64,000 bases of DNA from assembly GCA_022575985.1 (NCBI GenBank), contig JAKSXM010000156.1, positions 2,294,001 to 2,358,000 on the forward strand, written 5' to 3'. The notes under the pieces are model-generated. The model saw only the letters and a list, made by a program, of their open reading frames with translations. It was not told the DNA's origin and did not search any database. Position 1 is the first letter of the stretch; every line of letters starts with the position of its first letter. This document shows, piece after piece, positions 38,570-49,112 of this stretch. The translations under genes and the position numbers were made by a program. Source of the stretch: Anagrus nilaparvatae. Its lineage: Eukaryota; Arthropoda; Insecta; Hymenoptera; Mymaridae.

Positions 38570-40600
38570 GTTCTGATCCTGGAATTGGACCTACCTGCAG
38601 GTAAGTTTTTCGATGTCCTAAAAACGAATCTGAAGTCAGAATTTACTGTAAACCCTCTGATTTTGCCCCAGCTAACCCAGCCACCCTTTAAAACGACCCA
38701 GTAGGTAAACATTTTATTTTGCCCAAAATTTAAAAATAAAAGTATGTAAACTACGTTTCTTGAGGTCCTAAAATCGAATCTAAAGTCAAAATTCACCCAT
38801 CACCCTTACTTTTTGCCCCAGCTACTCCAGACACCCTCTAAGACGACTCAAAATGCAAATATTTTATTTTGTCCAAAAGTTAAAAATATAAGTATTTTAA
38901 CTAAATTTTTTTCTTAGTTTCTTTAAGCTTTAATTAGCTTAAAAAAGTTTATAAAAATTATTTGCAAAAAGATCTAATATTTTTAAAAATTATTAAAAAC
39001 TGCTCCTACATAGTATGAAAATACATTGTATTTCATATGTAAATAGTTAAAAGCAGTATAATGTTGATTAAAAGTATATAAAATCTTCATTCGAAAAAAG
39101 TCGTTAAAATTGCAAATAATATAAATTTTTTTCTGTTCTAAAAACGAATTTCAAGTCAGAATTTACCCATCATCCTTAGCTTTTGTCACAACTACCCCAA
39201 CAACCCTCTAAAATACCCCAGAGATAGGTTAATAAATAGCTTTAAAGTATTACAGCGGTTGCAGGGTGGTGATAAGAATTTTTGTTGGAATCAGTAAGCA
39301 CCTATAAGCATATTTGATTACGTATGTTTCGTTTCTTCAAATCAAGGATGTTTTTTTTGGTATCTAGAGTTCTCATCTTCAAAATATCTTCTTACACACT
39401 TTCTTCTATGGATGTCGTATGTTTCTCTCTCTCTTCATTGACCGACCGTATTCTGACATAATATGAATAACTCATCTTCCCTGAAATCGCTTTTCCTTTT
39501 CTGCAATATCTTGGTGGGACCTCTCACCATGGTCTTCACTATGTAACCACCTAAATTTTCTGGAAAAGAATCATGACGCGAATCCAGAAAATAGTACTTT
39601 TAAACTCATGTTGCAACCCAAAATTTTTAAATTTTTAACCAGATAAGCGACTATCTATTTATAATTTTTATCTTTATTATTACCCAGAAACTTTTTTAGA
39701 ACCTCCTTAAAACTTAACCAAGCTTTTTTCTCTTGACTGTTCATTTTCTATATAAAAGCATAATTTTTCATCAGTTTTCTTATATCAGGGCCATTAAAAA
39801 TACCTTCCTTAATTTTTGCTTTTGAATGCTTGAGGAATTTCATGGCCAAATATTTAAAGCATACGCCTTCCTTGTCAATAGCCTTTACATATTGCTTAGT
39901 TTTATCAAATTTTATATGAAGTGATGGATCAACAAAGATAAAATTAAAACATAAAGAAAAACAATAGACAACAAGAAAATTAACAAAAAATTAAATTTAA
40001 AAGATATCATGGAGGATTGGATATTTACATGATTTCAGATTACTGCTGAACTAAAAAGAGAGAGACAGTCGATATATATGTAAAAAAGCTTGTATGAAGA
40101 TCCCTTAAGGATTGAAACTCTAGAAACCAAAGTAAACATTGCTTATTCCAAGAAATGAATCTTATGTAACAAATATGCTCTTAGGTGCATACTGTATTCA
40201 ACAAAGTTCTTATCACCATCCTGCAATCGCTTTAATACTTTAAATCAATTTATGAGCCTATCTCTGGGGTATTTTAGAGGGTTACTGGGGTAGCTGGGAC
40301 AAATAGTAAGGATGATGGGTAAATTCTGACTTGAAATTCGTTTTTATAACATCAAAAAATGTTACTAAGATATTAAAATAGTAAATATTAAATATTACTT
40401 TTATTTATAACTTTTGCAGAAAGTAAAATATTCGCCCTTTTGGGTAGTTTAGAGGGTGGTTGGGGTTGCTGGGGCAAAAACTATAGAGGATGGGTAAATT
40501 CTGACTTCAAATTCGTTTTCAGAACATCAAAAAATGTAGTTAAAATACTTTTATTTTTAACTTTTTCACAAACTTATTCAAGAGCAAATGCTCCAAAATT
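38570..40600 (-). mobile_element. Long-TIR DNA element with broken internal protein gene
   Basis: Inverted flanks of about 400-770 bp (left 38570-39330, right 40150-40600). They are built from repeated units with CCTAAAAACGAATCTGAAGT, then TTTTGCCCCAGC and an ACCCTCTAAAA block, about 150-185 bp apart. Left units start near 38611, 38764 and 39132; right units (inverted) near 40345 and 40530. The inner parts pair across the element (GCAGGGTGGTGATAAGAA with TTCTTATCACCATCCTGCA). A decayed coding region lies between them. This is the architecture of a DNA transposon with long, internally repetitive inverted repeats. Exact ends and target duplication were not resolved. Confidence 0.7.
39433..39933 (-). 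pseudogene. Decayed element-encoded protein (LGCNMSLK / GERxHQDI family)
   Basis: Read on the - strand, about 165 codons in one frame with four or five stop codons still show clear protein character: VDPSLHIKFDKTKQYVKAID, then EGIFNGPDIRKLM, AWLSFKEVLKKFLGNNK, LGCNMSLK, HGERSHQDIAEKEKRFQGR and MSEYGRSMK. From memory of the family, this matches a protein repeatedly seen in arthropod genomes in many copies, with the signature LGCNMSLKxHFLHSHLDxFP followed by ExGERFHQDI and YCW. It is usually left as uncharacterised and behaves like a transposon gene. Here the HSHLD segment is degraded. The position between long inverted repeats supports a mobile-element protein, possibly a transposase. Biochemical activity is not established and I do not assign one. 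Confidence 0.65.
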
Positions 40601-41346
40601 CATGCAAGAAAAAATTTCTTCACTGCTATAGATTGCTCTTTTTTTCTCAGTATTCGTTCCTTTTTTTTTTTTTCCTCTAGATGTTTAAACTGGAGGTTGC
40701 ACATAGTACTTAATTTTTAGCTTTTTGGGTTAATTATTCTTCGTATAGTAAAAGGCATATATTTACTATCTGTTAAAAAATCTATCATAGTTTCCGTAAT
40801 GCAAAATAACATGATCTTCGAGAGGACGTAATTTTCTCTCGTGCGGAACAGGAGGGGAAGACGACTTCTCGTTGGATTGTGTCACGCCAAAGAAATATAC
40901 AAAATTATAATCAAATTAACATGAATTGTAATAATTACAATTGATCATAGTATAATTTCTTTAATTTTCGCGTTTTATTTTAATATTCGTGTCGTTTTTT
41001 ATTAACAACAAATTCACGTTTTATCTAATTAAAAATTTGAAATATAAAAACAAGTCCCTAGTATAGTAAATTATTTCGGCCAATAAGCGCGCGCGTGGAA
41101 AGAGATAGAGAGATGGCGTCTCTTATGCCTTGCCGCTGGCGGGACCCTCATTCCTCTTTCGGAGGTCTTGCTTGACGCATCGTATATTTGTGAACGAGAA
41201 CTTCCTTGCTGTTGAAGCCGCTGTCCAGGAGTCAATTATTAAATTTTCGTGGTTTGTGTGTGTGCCTGCTGAAAATAGAATTTGTGAGGATACCTGGTGG
41301 AAACTTCGTAGCTTGGCCAAGTGACAGGATTTTCCAAACAAAGTGG

Positions 41347-41450
41347 AAAAAGTGGGTCTCTTTTATAGACCGTGACTGGAAGAGTTCCAGTCAGTGTACA
41401 AAAAGTGGGCTGAAAGGCCGCGACTGGACGTGGTCCAGTCGGTGTTTATT
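41347..41450 (+). other. Duplicated RNA hairpin pair with compensatory changes
   Basis: Two adjacent units of about 52 bp start AAAAAGTGGG (41347 and 41400). Each contains a strong hairpin: TGACTGGAA-GAG-TTCCAGTCA (41373-41393) in the first and CGACTGGAC-GTG-GTCCAGTCG (41421-41441) in the second. The first and last pairs of the stem differ between the copies but stay paired (T-A versus C-G and A-T versus C-G). A smaller stem precedes each: GGTCT/AGACC in the first, a weaker GGC/GCC in the second. This suggests a structured transcript under selection at some time. The strand is inferred from the TATA and poly(A) order. Confidence 0.5.
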
Positions 41451-41546
41451 TTTGAGTGACTACCAGGTATTTTTTTATTGTCTTTGTGTGATTGAGTGTG
41501 TGAATGTGTTATTGATTTCTGAGCAGCGTCAACAAACCTCATAAGC

Positions 41547-41576
41547 CCTGCCCTTTTCAGGGCAGGCACAAATAAA
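41547..41576 (+). terminator. Hairpin plus AATAAA poly(A) signal
   Basis: CCTGCCCT-TTTC-AGGGCAGG forms a perfect 8 bp stem (41547-41566), followed after 4 bp by AATAAA (41571-41576). It looks like the 3' processing region of the transcript inferred for the GC-rich island. Confidence 0.4.
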
Positions 41577-42090
41577 TTATACGTAAGAACGTCTGTTCAG
41601 ATTCTGCTCAAGTCAAGTTTCTTTCATTTTTAATAAAGTTTTAATAAAAATTAACCTCACTTTCCTCATCCTTTTTCCTTCCTCTTTTTTTTTTATATTT
41701 TATTAATATTATTTATTTACACTATCAGTAATTGTATTAAACAAAAACAGCTTCATAAAAAAGTCACTTCGTTACTGACGTTCCTTATAGAAATTTTAGT
41801 AAATTATTTGCTATTCTTGACAATGCTTCCCTGTTGATAAAGGTTTGACTCCTTTCTGCCATCTGATAAGGTTGTTTTACAGTGAATCCAGTTTCCTTAA
41901 TGATGATATAATATTAATTTTTGTGGCTCAAATTTAGAAATTTTAAAATACAATCAAACCACTCAATAGCGACCACAATTTGATATTTTGATAGCGACCA
42001 CATATCAAAAGCTTGTTTTCATATACTAATCTCAATTATATGAATATAATTCATCCCTCTCAGATTTTTTTATACATACTTTTGTTTTTA

Positions 42091-42539
42091 TTATTTTTTA
42101 ATATTAAAAACATTTTTTTTTATGTACAATGTCTTCTTTGGAACGGCACAATAAAATAGTCCTGTTTCGTCACAGTTATAAATATCCTTTTGGGAATACC
42201 CTTTACAATAATCTTTTAAATTATTTTTCCAATCTTCTGTTGTTGCAAGTGGATCTGTCGCAGATTTACCACATATTGTTTTGCAACATATTCCATTTCG
42301 ATTATTAAACTGTTTAAGCCAACCATTGGAAGATTTAAAGTCATAAAAACCTAGAACCGCCGCGATTTCTAATGATTTTTCTTGTAACATTGGACCTGTT
42401 ACTGGCATCTAACAACACAGAACCACTTGTAAAGGATTGCATCTAATTCGCTAGTTTAACTCTTGAACTTTTTTTTTAGAATTTTGCTGAAACCATTTAT
42501 ATTCTATTCATCAGTTAACAATTTTCTTTTAGCAGCCAT
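42091..42539 (-). pseudogene. Tigger/pogo-type transposase, N-terminal remnant
   Basis: The - strand begins with ATG-AAKRKLLTDE-like codons (start at 42539), matching the usual start of Tigger transposases (xxKRKxLTxxEK), and then hits a stop. A second open part (42408-42091) gives the CENP-B-type HTH region, with MLQEKSLEIAA and GWLKQFNNRNGI, and the start of the DDE domain: DIYNCDETGLFYCAVPKKTL, where the first catalytic Asp lies in the DETGLF motif. The rest of the DDE catalytic core is missing and the frame is broken between 42409 and 42500. In the family the protein binds terminal repeats and cuts at TA. This copy cannot be active. Confidence 0.85.
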
Positions 42540-42584
42540 TTCAATTATTTTTGATTTTGAAGAAAAATAGCCGAATAAACAATT

Positions 42585-42693
42585 CTCTCCTCTACACTAT
42601 ACACCAATTCTAAAACTGCAGTAGCTCACAAAGGAAGCGTCGAAACACAAATCTCCCTTCTAAACTATAAAGCAATTCTAAAACTACAAAAAT
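42585..42693. repeat. Direct repeat at the Tigger/LINE junction
   Basis: TCCTCTACACTATACACCAA followed by TTCTAAAACTGCAG (about 42587-42620) recurs diverged as CCTTCTAAACTATAAAGCAA and TTCTAAAACTACA (about 42656-42690). It lies between the two remnants and may mark an insertion or repair event. Confidence 0.45.
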
Positions 42694-43690
42694 GTCTAGA
42701 CAGAACTGATTGAGATAATGACTATTTATGAAAATGATTTTGCAGAATGAGAGTATTCTATCATTTTCATCGATGATGCTAAGGTCAATGGCCGAGTCAT
42801 TTAAGGGGCCTATATGAGTATCTCCATGAAGTACTAGGTATAGTTTGTTTTTGAATATGAAGTCGTAGATTAAGTTTGACTCCTGATTAAAATAACACAT
42901 GTTAGCATTTAGGTCATCTAGAAGTATTTTATTGCTGTAATTTGCAGCAGCATCAACTAGGACATTAAGGAATTTGATGCCTCTGTGAAAAGGGGAATCA
43001 GGAGGTTACGGCAACCATGATGAGAGTGTTGGAAAATGAGATTTCACAGATAAGATATTCAGGGAGCTTGAGTTCACCCGTTTCCTGATTTATTTGAAGA
43101 ATTCTGTATTTTAGATTTTCGCGTATATATAGGGCAATGCCACCTGAACTACGACCTTGTCTATCGTTTTGAATTAACGAGTATCCTGGAATTTGAGCCA
43201 TTTTATCCGTGAACGCGGAATTAAACCAAGTTTCAGTGATTGCTATGACATGGTGTTTTGCAGAAGAGAAGTAAGTTCTACAAAAGTCTAAACGGTTAGG
43301 TTTACATAACGAGCTGGCGTTTAAATGACAAGCGGAAAAGGAATTTGGAGTTAATTTGTGAGGTTTATGGGGGTAAAAAGAATTTGAAGAGAAGCGGTAT
43401 AAGAAAAATTTGAATTTTTATTTGTTATACAGTATAGTTTAATTGCTATTGAGAATTTTGTGAATCTTTATTTTGAGTGAGTATTGAGGTATCAAAATGG
43501 CTCAACTGAGATTGAGTAAAATCCTTAGTAGGAGAAGTGGAGGGGGATATGTATTAGTATGGATTCTCTGAAGAAGTAATTTCTTTAAAAGCTGGCACCA
43601 TCATTTAACTCGTGTTGAAACGAACTTCTTGACTTTATCTTGTAAATTTACGATAAGTCAACTTCACCTTTTCCAACCTTCTAATTATCT
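42610..43690 (-). pseudogene. Non-LTR retrotransposon (LINE) endonuclease remnant
   Basis: On the - strand, about 43390 to 43000 reads an apurinic-type endonuclease N-terminal half: ASSLCKPNRLDFCR, then HHVIAITETWFN, MAQIPGYSLIQNDRQGRSSG and GIALYIRENL. The catalytic ETW Glu and the GG(I/V)A(I/L)Y motif are recognisable. After a frameshift near 42990 it continues with NKILLDDLNANM (the usual GDxNA motif, with Gly changed to Asp) and SAIDLSIIDENDRIL, the distal part of the domain. It stops before the reverse transcriptase. Sequence to about 43690 looks like the linker/ORF1 end. The element is truncated, frameshifted and mutated at a catalytic motif, so it is dead. The endonuclease layout fits Jockey/CR1-type LINEs; the clade is not fixed. 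Confidence 0.85.
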
Positions 43691-43699
43691 AAATTTTTT

Positions 43700-45270
43700 T
43701 CAAATTTTTCGCAATTATTTCCTGAGACGCTGATAATTTGTCTCTTTTTTTAAAATTCATTTGCATAATAATTAAGCTTAATTTCAAATAGGACCGTTCA
43801 CTCAATAGAGTTCACTCAATAATTAAGTCAAAAGGCAACGACATCAATACCATCAACTTCTGTATTAGACTATAAAGAGACATTATATAGAATTCAATAA
43901 GGTTTCTATAGAGCCTTATCCTATTTTTAAAGAGCGATAAAAATGTCATTGCGAATATCGTCGATTATTTATAGCATTAAACATATAAAGCTCGATACTA
44001 TGAGTAATATATTTATAATTTTAGATTAATTTAATGAATATTTTTAAATAAAAAAAGTATAAAGCTTGATTGTATTTACAGTGTTTTTTATCTTAAAAAT
44101 AAAAACTACTATACCTAAAAAAATAAGAAAATTTTATCCTTAGGGGCATTAAAGCAACAAATAGTATTTTTTTTTCAATTAAATATAAAACACGTATTAT
44201 TTTTCTTATACCTCAATACTTGTAATACTTTTTTTTTCTTTCTTAATACATAATAAAATATATACTATATATATAATACCCTTTAACTTGATTGCTTGAT
44301 ATATACTCAACTAATACTTTTATACAATATATATATATATATATCCACATGATAATATAAACTTATAATACTACAAGGTATAGTTACTTACATATATCGG
44401 TCGTTGGCATTGCATGGCCTCACGCGATTCAAACAACAGGTCGCTTTTATACTATATATATATATATATACCAATACAAAGAAAAAAAAATAAGTTATTT
44501 GTGTAAAACTTGGCAAGGATTCATATATGTATAGTAAGGTTTTCTTAACTTGAAAGCTTTTTTAAAATACTTATTTTATTATATTATTAAATATTAATAG
44601 AAAACACTCACTTTATTTTTTATATTAAGAGCTCATTTTATATTTTTTTAAATAAGAATTGTTCACAAATAGCATAATATAACAGATGTTAATGTCGAAA
44701 ACATTTACCTATCTTAATTTTGATCCTTGTTGTAAATATAATAGTGTTTCGTTTTTATCTAGCCTATGCCTTCATTTCCAGATGCAACGTATGATTAAAA
44801 TTTCAATAACAGTAATATGTATGTCTAGTTTATGTATTTGTCTTGTTATTGTTTCTGCTTGCATAAATCTACAATTTTAATTACCATCCCTCCACCTTGT
44901 ATATCAGGCTAAGCCATTTTATGTCACATGTGCCTCATTCATAAAACTTTCATCAGAAATAATATTTACTAATTTATCACCATTAAACACTGATTAAAAT
45001 ATCTTAACTCGGAACTGAACTGCTAAAGAGTTATTTCAAGAAGTTTTGCTTTACTTGACAACTTTACATGTATTGAAGACTAATGTTCAGTAATTTTATA
45101 ATACCAAAGGTAAGTTAAAGCTGTCCGTTAATTTATACTGATTTTCTTATTAAATTATTTAACTGTTCAGATTAAAATTGATGTAAATAATTACAAGTAT
45201 ATTAAATGATTTTATTAAAGGTAGAAGAAAGTTTTTAGTATACTTAAAAAAGAATAGTTTAAAAGCATAC
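43700..45270. other. AT-rich stretch with TA microsatellites
   Basis: (TA)n at 44328-44344 and 44455-44470. The CGGTCG...CACGCGATTC patch at about 44400-44440 is slightly GC-richer but shows no tRNA or coding structure. Confidence 0.4.
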
Positions 45271-45279
45271 CCTGTAGGT

Positions 45280-45391
45280 AATTTACACCACTCTATCCAA
45301 TTTTGAAGTTGCTTTTTACTTCAAAATCCTAAAAAAGGGGATATAAGATAATAAAAAAATACTTCATAATTGGATGAATTGGCCTAAATTG
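45280..45391. mobile_element. 112 bp MITE-like inverted repeat
   Basis: AATTTACACCACTCTATCCA then ATTTTGAAGT on the left pairs with ACTTCATAATTGGATGAATT then GGCCTAAATT on the right, imperfectly, around a short centre. Confidence 0.6.
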
Positions 45392-45653
45392 TCTATTATT
45401 TGGTTGCCTAGTCAATATGCTATAGCTAAAAATATCCGTTTTTTATTTTGTCAACGAAGTTTAACATTTTACCCAAAAACCATAAAAACTAAGTTCAAGA
45501 CTATACAGTTATCATAAGCAAAGAAAAAAACTTGTAAAAACTTATAACATTAAAACTATAACTGATTTGTGCGATAATCCAACTAACGACCATGGAACAT
45601 GTTAACTTATAACAGTTTTAACTTATACACCTTAATTATTATAAGGAAAAATT

Positions 45654-46318
45654 CAATAATTATGCAACGCTGTATGGGGAGGGACCGTTTTATTGAAACT
45701 ATTACTGGTCATTACGTTAGAGTAGGTTCACGGTAAAAAAAAATGATTTTTTTGGCTTTCCGGGCGTAAAACTTGTCACGGAATTTGCTGCAATTTTTGT
45801 ACGCCTAGGTAGACAAAAAATATTGCAAGCACCATGGACGAAAAACTTAGCACTCGTTAACATATCACTCGTACCCAGCTTCACCGAGTTTTCGTGCTCG
45901 TGTTCACATTAGCACTAAAATCTTACGTCCTACATTCTTAATATACTATTAAATAGATCATAATTTTTTTTTAAATTTATAAAAATAATAAATTAAGTTT
46001 AATCTTGCTGTTCACCATTCAGAAGCTTTGTTAAGACTAAATTACCTGATAGATTTGTGCCTCCGCCATATACCATACATCATTCCTATAAAAAGATAAC
46101 TAATCAGTCAAAAGCAGTTACATAATGTGACAATAAAAATAATATAAAAATTAAATTTTAATATGTTTTATTCGAGTTTTATTTAAAAAAAGGCCTTTAC
46201 TAAAAAAAAATCGTTGCGCAGCGTTTTAGTAGGGTGGGTGAACGGAAGTCTAAGCATTACATAGCGTTGCAGATAAACAGATTCAAAATTTCTCAACGTT
46301 AGCGTTGCGTAATTATTG
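45654..46318. mobile_element. TIR element, CAATAATTAYGCAACGCT, with nested CpG repeat
   Basis: CAATAATTATGCAACGCT at the left and AGCGTTGCGTAATTATTG at the right are inverted with one mismatch. A diverged copy of the CACTCGT CpG-rich block (45765-45955), ending TTAATATACTATT, lies inside. No transposase. Confidence 0.6.
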
Positions 46319-47179
46319 ATTGTCCCTAAGTCCTTCATCCAATAGTCCATAAATCTAAAGTATTCTAAGTTCTTCTTCTTATCAAGTCCTGATTAGGCTT
46401 TGACTCCCATTTTAAATTATTCTAAGTCCATTTGCTCTCCCCCCTAAAAACACTACTTTTAACCCTTCTACCTGCTACACTTGTTTTTTTTAGCACCCCT
46501 CCCTATGAACATGTTCTATTTAAAATTATTCAAATTTAAAATTAATAAATTAAAATTTTGAATTATCAAAACTATACTTTTTTAATTAAAATTAATATTC
46601 AATGTTAATCAAAAAATTAATTATAAAAAACAATATCATTAAAATGTTTCTTTTTTTATGTTTTATTTATTTACCGACAATTCTATCCACTTAGAAAAAA
46701 AAAAAGAATTTAAAAAACTAGAAAATATTTTTTTTTATGTATGCAAAAGTATACATTTATAATGATGGTTTTCTTTATGTCTGCCAAGATTATAAGTATG
46801 CTCTACATATTTTTTTTTTCTTATTGAAACTTTTGTTACAAAAATATCTTCATTAATGTTTATATATATAGCATAAAATAAAAAAAAATTTTTTTTTAAT
46901 ATTCTTGAATGTAATTGAAAATTTTTTTTATAATAGTAAAATATATTAAATATTATAATGACTAAATATGACATGGTGAAAATAAGATTTCATCCAGAAG
47001 TAGCGTTAGGTAATGAATGTTTTATAAAAATAATTTCTGTTTTGTCTTTTATAATTTTTTTAATGATACAACGTATACTAAAACAATTTAAGGTAATATT
47101 TTTGTCCTAAAATAAAAAATAGGTGCTTGCTAAACGTAAGTATGTATACTAGCTTAGCAGTTATTTTAATTTGCTTGTA

Positions 47180-47250
47180 CAGGTATCCATCGTATTACGC
47201 AGTTTCGGTTAACGCGGTTTACGCTATAACGCGATTCAAATGTTCCAATC
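47180..47250. mobile_element. Isolated Tigger-like terminal repeat
   Basis: CAGGTATCCATCGTATTACG then GGTTAACGCGGTTTACGCTA and AACGCGATTC resembles the AACGCGGTTT-rich ends of some Tigger/pogo elements. No matching opposite end nearby, so a truncated remnant. Confidence 0.4.
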
Positions 47251-47354
47251 CCTTAGTTTCTTAGTAAGTATGTCTTAGTTAGTATGTTTCTTTTTAAATA
47301 TAATGAAAAGAATTGACTTTTTTTTAAATACTGAAATGTGTACTCTAACTTTAA

Positions 47355-47437
47355 CACATTCGCTGTGGCAGGTCACGTGACTCCATTTAAAATACATGGG
47401 ATCATGGGCGCATTTCGCCCATGCTGCAGCGAATGTG
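47355..47437. mobile_element. 83 bp piggyBac-type MITE
   Basis: Flanked on both sides by TTAA (47351-47354 and 47438-47441). The ends are perfect inverted repeats CACATTCGCTG and CAGCGAATGTG, typical of non-autonomous piggyBac-like elements in insects. Inside, ATGGGCG and CGCCCAT also pair. Confidence 0.85.
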
Positions 47438-47474
47438 TTAAAATATCATGATTGTCAAACAAATAATTGAAAAG

Positions 47475-47690
47475 AAACTAGTAAAGAATTTTTTGATACT
47501 TGAAGCTCTGAGAAAATTTTTGAGACCTATAAAACCAATTATTTAAAAATTGGTATTTTTAGGCCAAAAATGACCTTTTAGTTAAATAGCTATAATTATA
47601 ACTATGAGATAATAATAAATAAAAAATTGTGTGGGCTTGAAAGGTGATACTTACATAAAACAAATTAGACCAAGCTAAAATAAAAAAAAA
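47475..47690. repeat. Fragment related to the 15669-17629 fold-back
   Basis: AAAGAATTTTT...TTGAAGCT, GAGACCTATAAAACC, AAAAATTGG...TTTTTAGGCCAAAAATG and AAATTAGACCAA occur in the same order as at 16720-16925. A single arm portion, diverged. Confidence 0.6.
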
Positions 47691-47700
47691 CCCTATTTAA

Positions 47701-48381
47701 GGTTGAATCAGGTGGATAGAAATAGGATTTTTTGGGTAAAAATTTCTGGAGATCGAAACTTCTGGAATGTTTAATATTTTTAGCCATTGATCATGTTATG
47801 TGTCCCTTAAAATTAAAAAAATAATTTTGAAAATTTATTGACTAAAGACGGAGATATTAGCGCTTGAAATTTCATTAATTTTTGAGGTACTTAATTAATC
47901 AAGACTTTTTTATAAATAATCTAATTTTAAAAAATCTTTGAATATAATATTTAGGACATTATTTAGAATCGATTCACTAAAAAAAATTTTGATTTTCTAC
48001 GTTTCGTCGCGAATAAATTGATTTTTTGAAAAATTTAGGTTAGGACATAAATCAAAAAACTTGAAATATATTTCACATTATTGTTAAAAATTGAGATTTT
48101 TTTTAGTGAATCGATGCTAAATAATGCCCTAAATATTATATTCAAAGATTTTTAAAATTAGATTATTTATAAAAAAGTCTTGATTAATTAAGTACCTCAA
48201 AAATTAATGAAATTTCAAGCGCTAATATCTCCGTCTCTAGTCAATAAATTTTCAAAATTTTTTTTAAAATTTTAAGGGACACATAACATGATTAATGGCT
48301 AAAAATATTAAACATTCCAGAAGTTTCAATCTCCAGAAATTTTTACCCAAAAAATGCTATTTCTATCCACCTGATTCAACC
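47701..48381. mobile_element. Fold-back element with TTAA flanks, TIR GGTTGAATCAGGTGG
   Basis: Palindrome of 681 bp with arms of about 290-300 bp and a loop around 47995-48075. TTAA directly outside both ends (47697-47700 and 48382-48385). Ends GGTTGAATCAGGTGGATAGA and complement. A half copy of the same family lies at 48835-48960. No coding. Confidence 0.88.
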
Positions 48382-48834
48382 TTAATAACATTGGGCCCTG
48401 TGTTTTTAAACGCTGAAGGTCTATTAGAATAAACGGATTTTTGAAAATAATAAAGTCATCTAGAATTATAGATTTTAATTTGGTTTACCAAAATAATCGG
48501 TCTTCTTTGTTAGATTTTTAACACATAATTTATATTTAAAAAATTTTTTTGTAAATTTCTTTTGAAAAAATATTTTACTTTTCATTTTGTTTTTAATAAC
48601 AAATATTACCTTATTTACATGTAATTTTTCTAAAGAAATTTTGCTTTTATTTTCCACTAAAAATTTATTTAAATTATAAAATAAAATTTAAGTTTATTTA
48701 AATTATTTATAGCTGCACTTTTTGTTTCTCACCAACTTACATTTCGTAATTGAAAAAAACGCTGCCATATTATTATTGATACTGCGGTTCTTAAAGCAAT
48801 TGCAAATATTAATATAGATTGAAAATAAAAAATT

Positions 48835-48960
48835 TTTTTTCTTATTTTAAGGGAAATATAACTTAATCAATGCGGCTATAAAAATCAAAGATTCTAGAAG
48901 TTTCAATTTCCAGAAATCTTAAATCAAAAAATGCTATTTTTATCCACCTGATTCAACTTT
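48835..48960. repeat. Solo right end of the GGTTGAATCAGG fold-back family
   Basis: AGGGAAATATAACTTAATCA, TCTAGAAGTTTCAATTTCCA and TATCCACCTGATTCAACTTT match the right arm of 47701-48381 in order. The left arm is absent. Confidence 0.75.
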
Positions 48961-48974
48961 AAGAGAAATATCTA

Positions 48975-49112
48975 TTTGTTCAACAAGGGAAAAAAAGTAG
49001 GATTGGGCTTTCAATGCAGTTGTATGCACGAGTGAGAGTAGCGAACGAGTGCAGGCAGCATTGAAAGCAAAATTTCTTACATTTTTTCCCGTGTTCAACA
49101 CATAGTTTTTCA
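48975..49112. repeat. Inverted repeat with CpG-rich loop
   Basis: TGTTCAACAAGGGAAAAAAAGTAG followed by GGGCTTTCAATGC pairs with GCATTGAAAGC and TACATTTTTTCCC then GTGTTCAACA; the loop reads CACGAGTGAGAGTAGCGAAC. An element-like hairpin without coding. Confidence 0.55.

Larger units (their letters stand above)
40878..41660 (+). mobile_element. Candidate solo LTR / retroelement control region
   Basis: A marked GC-rich island in AT-rich surroundings. It begins TGTCACGCC, has a TATA box (TATAAAAA, 41043-41050), a GC-rich transcribed-looking part with strong hairpins (41347-41450, 41547-41566), and an AATAAA signal at 41571. This order (TG start, TATA, structured leader, poly(A) signal) fits U3-R-U5 of an LTR. 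A purine-rich stretch (AGGAGGGGAAG, about 40850-40860) lies just upstream, but not directly adjacent as a polypurine tract should be. I found neither the second LTR, a target duplication nor any gag/pol frame, so the assignment is tentative. Overlapping frames on both strands at 41123-41569 reflect low stop density in GC-rich DNA. Confidence 0.4.

Noticed and set aside
41123..41569. Several overlapping frames of 64-112 aa on both strands
   Set aside because: They coincide with the GC-rich island, where stops are rare by composition, and with the hairpin repeats; no domain or start context.
44395..44450. Possible tRNA-like patch near GGTCGTTGGCATTGC
   Set aside because: No cloverleaf, no B-box (GGTTCGANNCC) and no acceptor stem could be formed.
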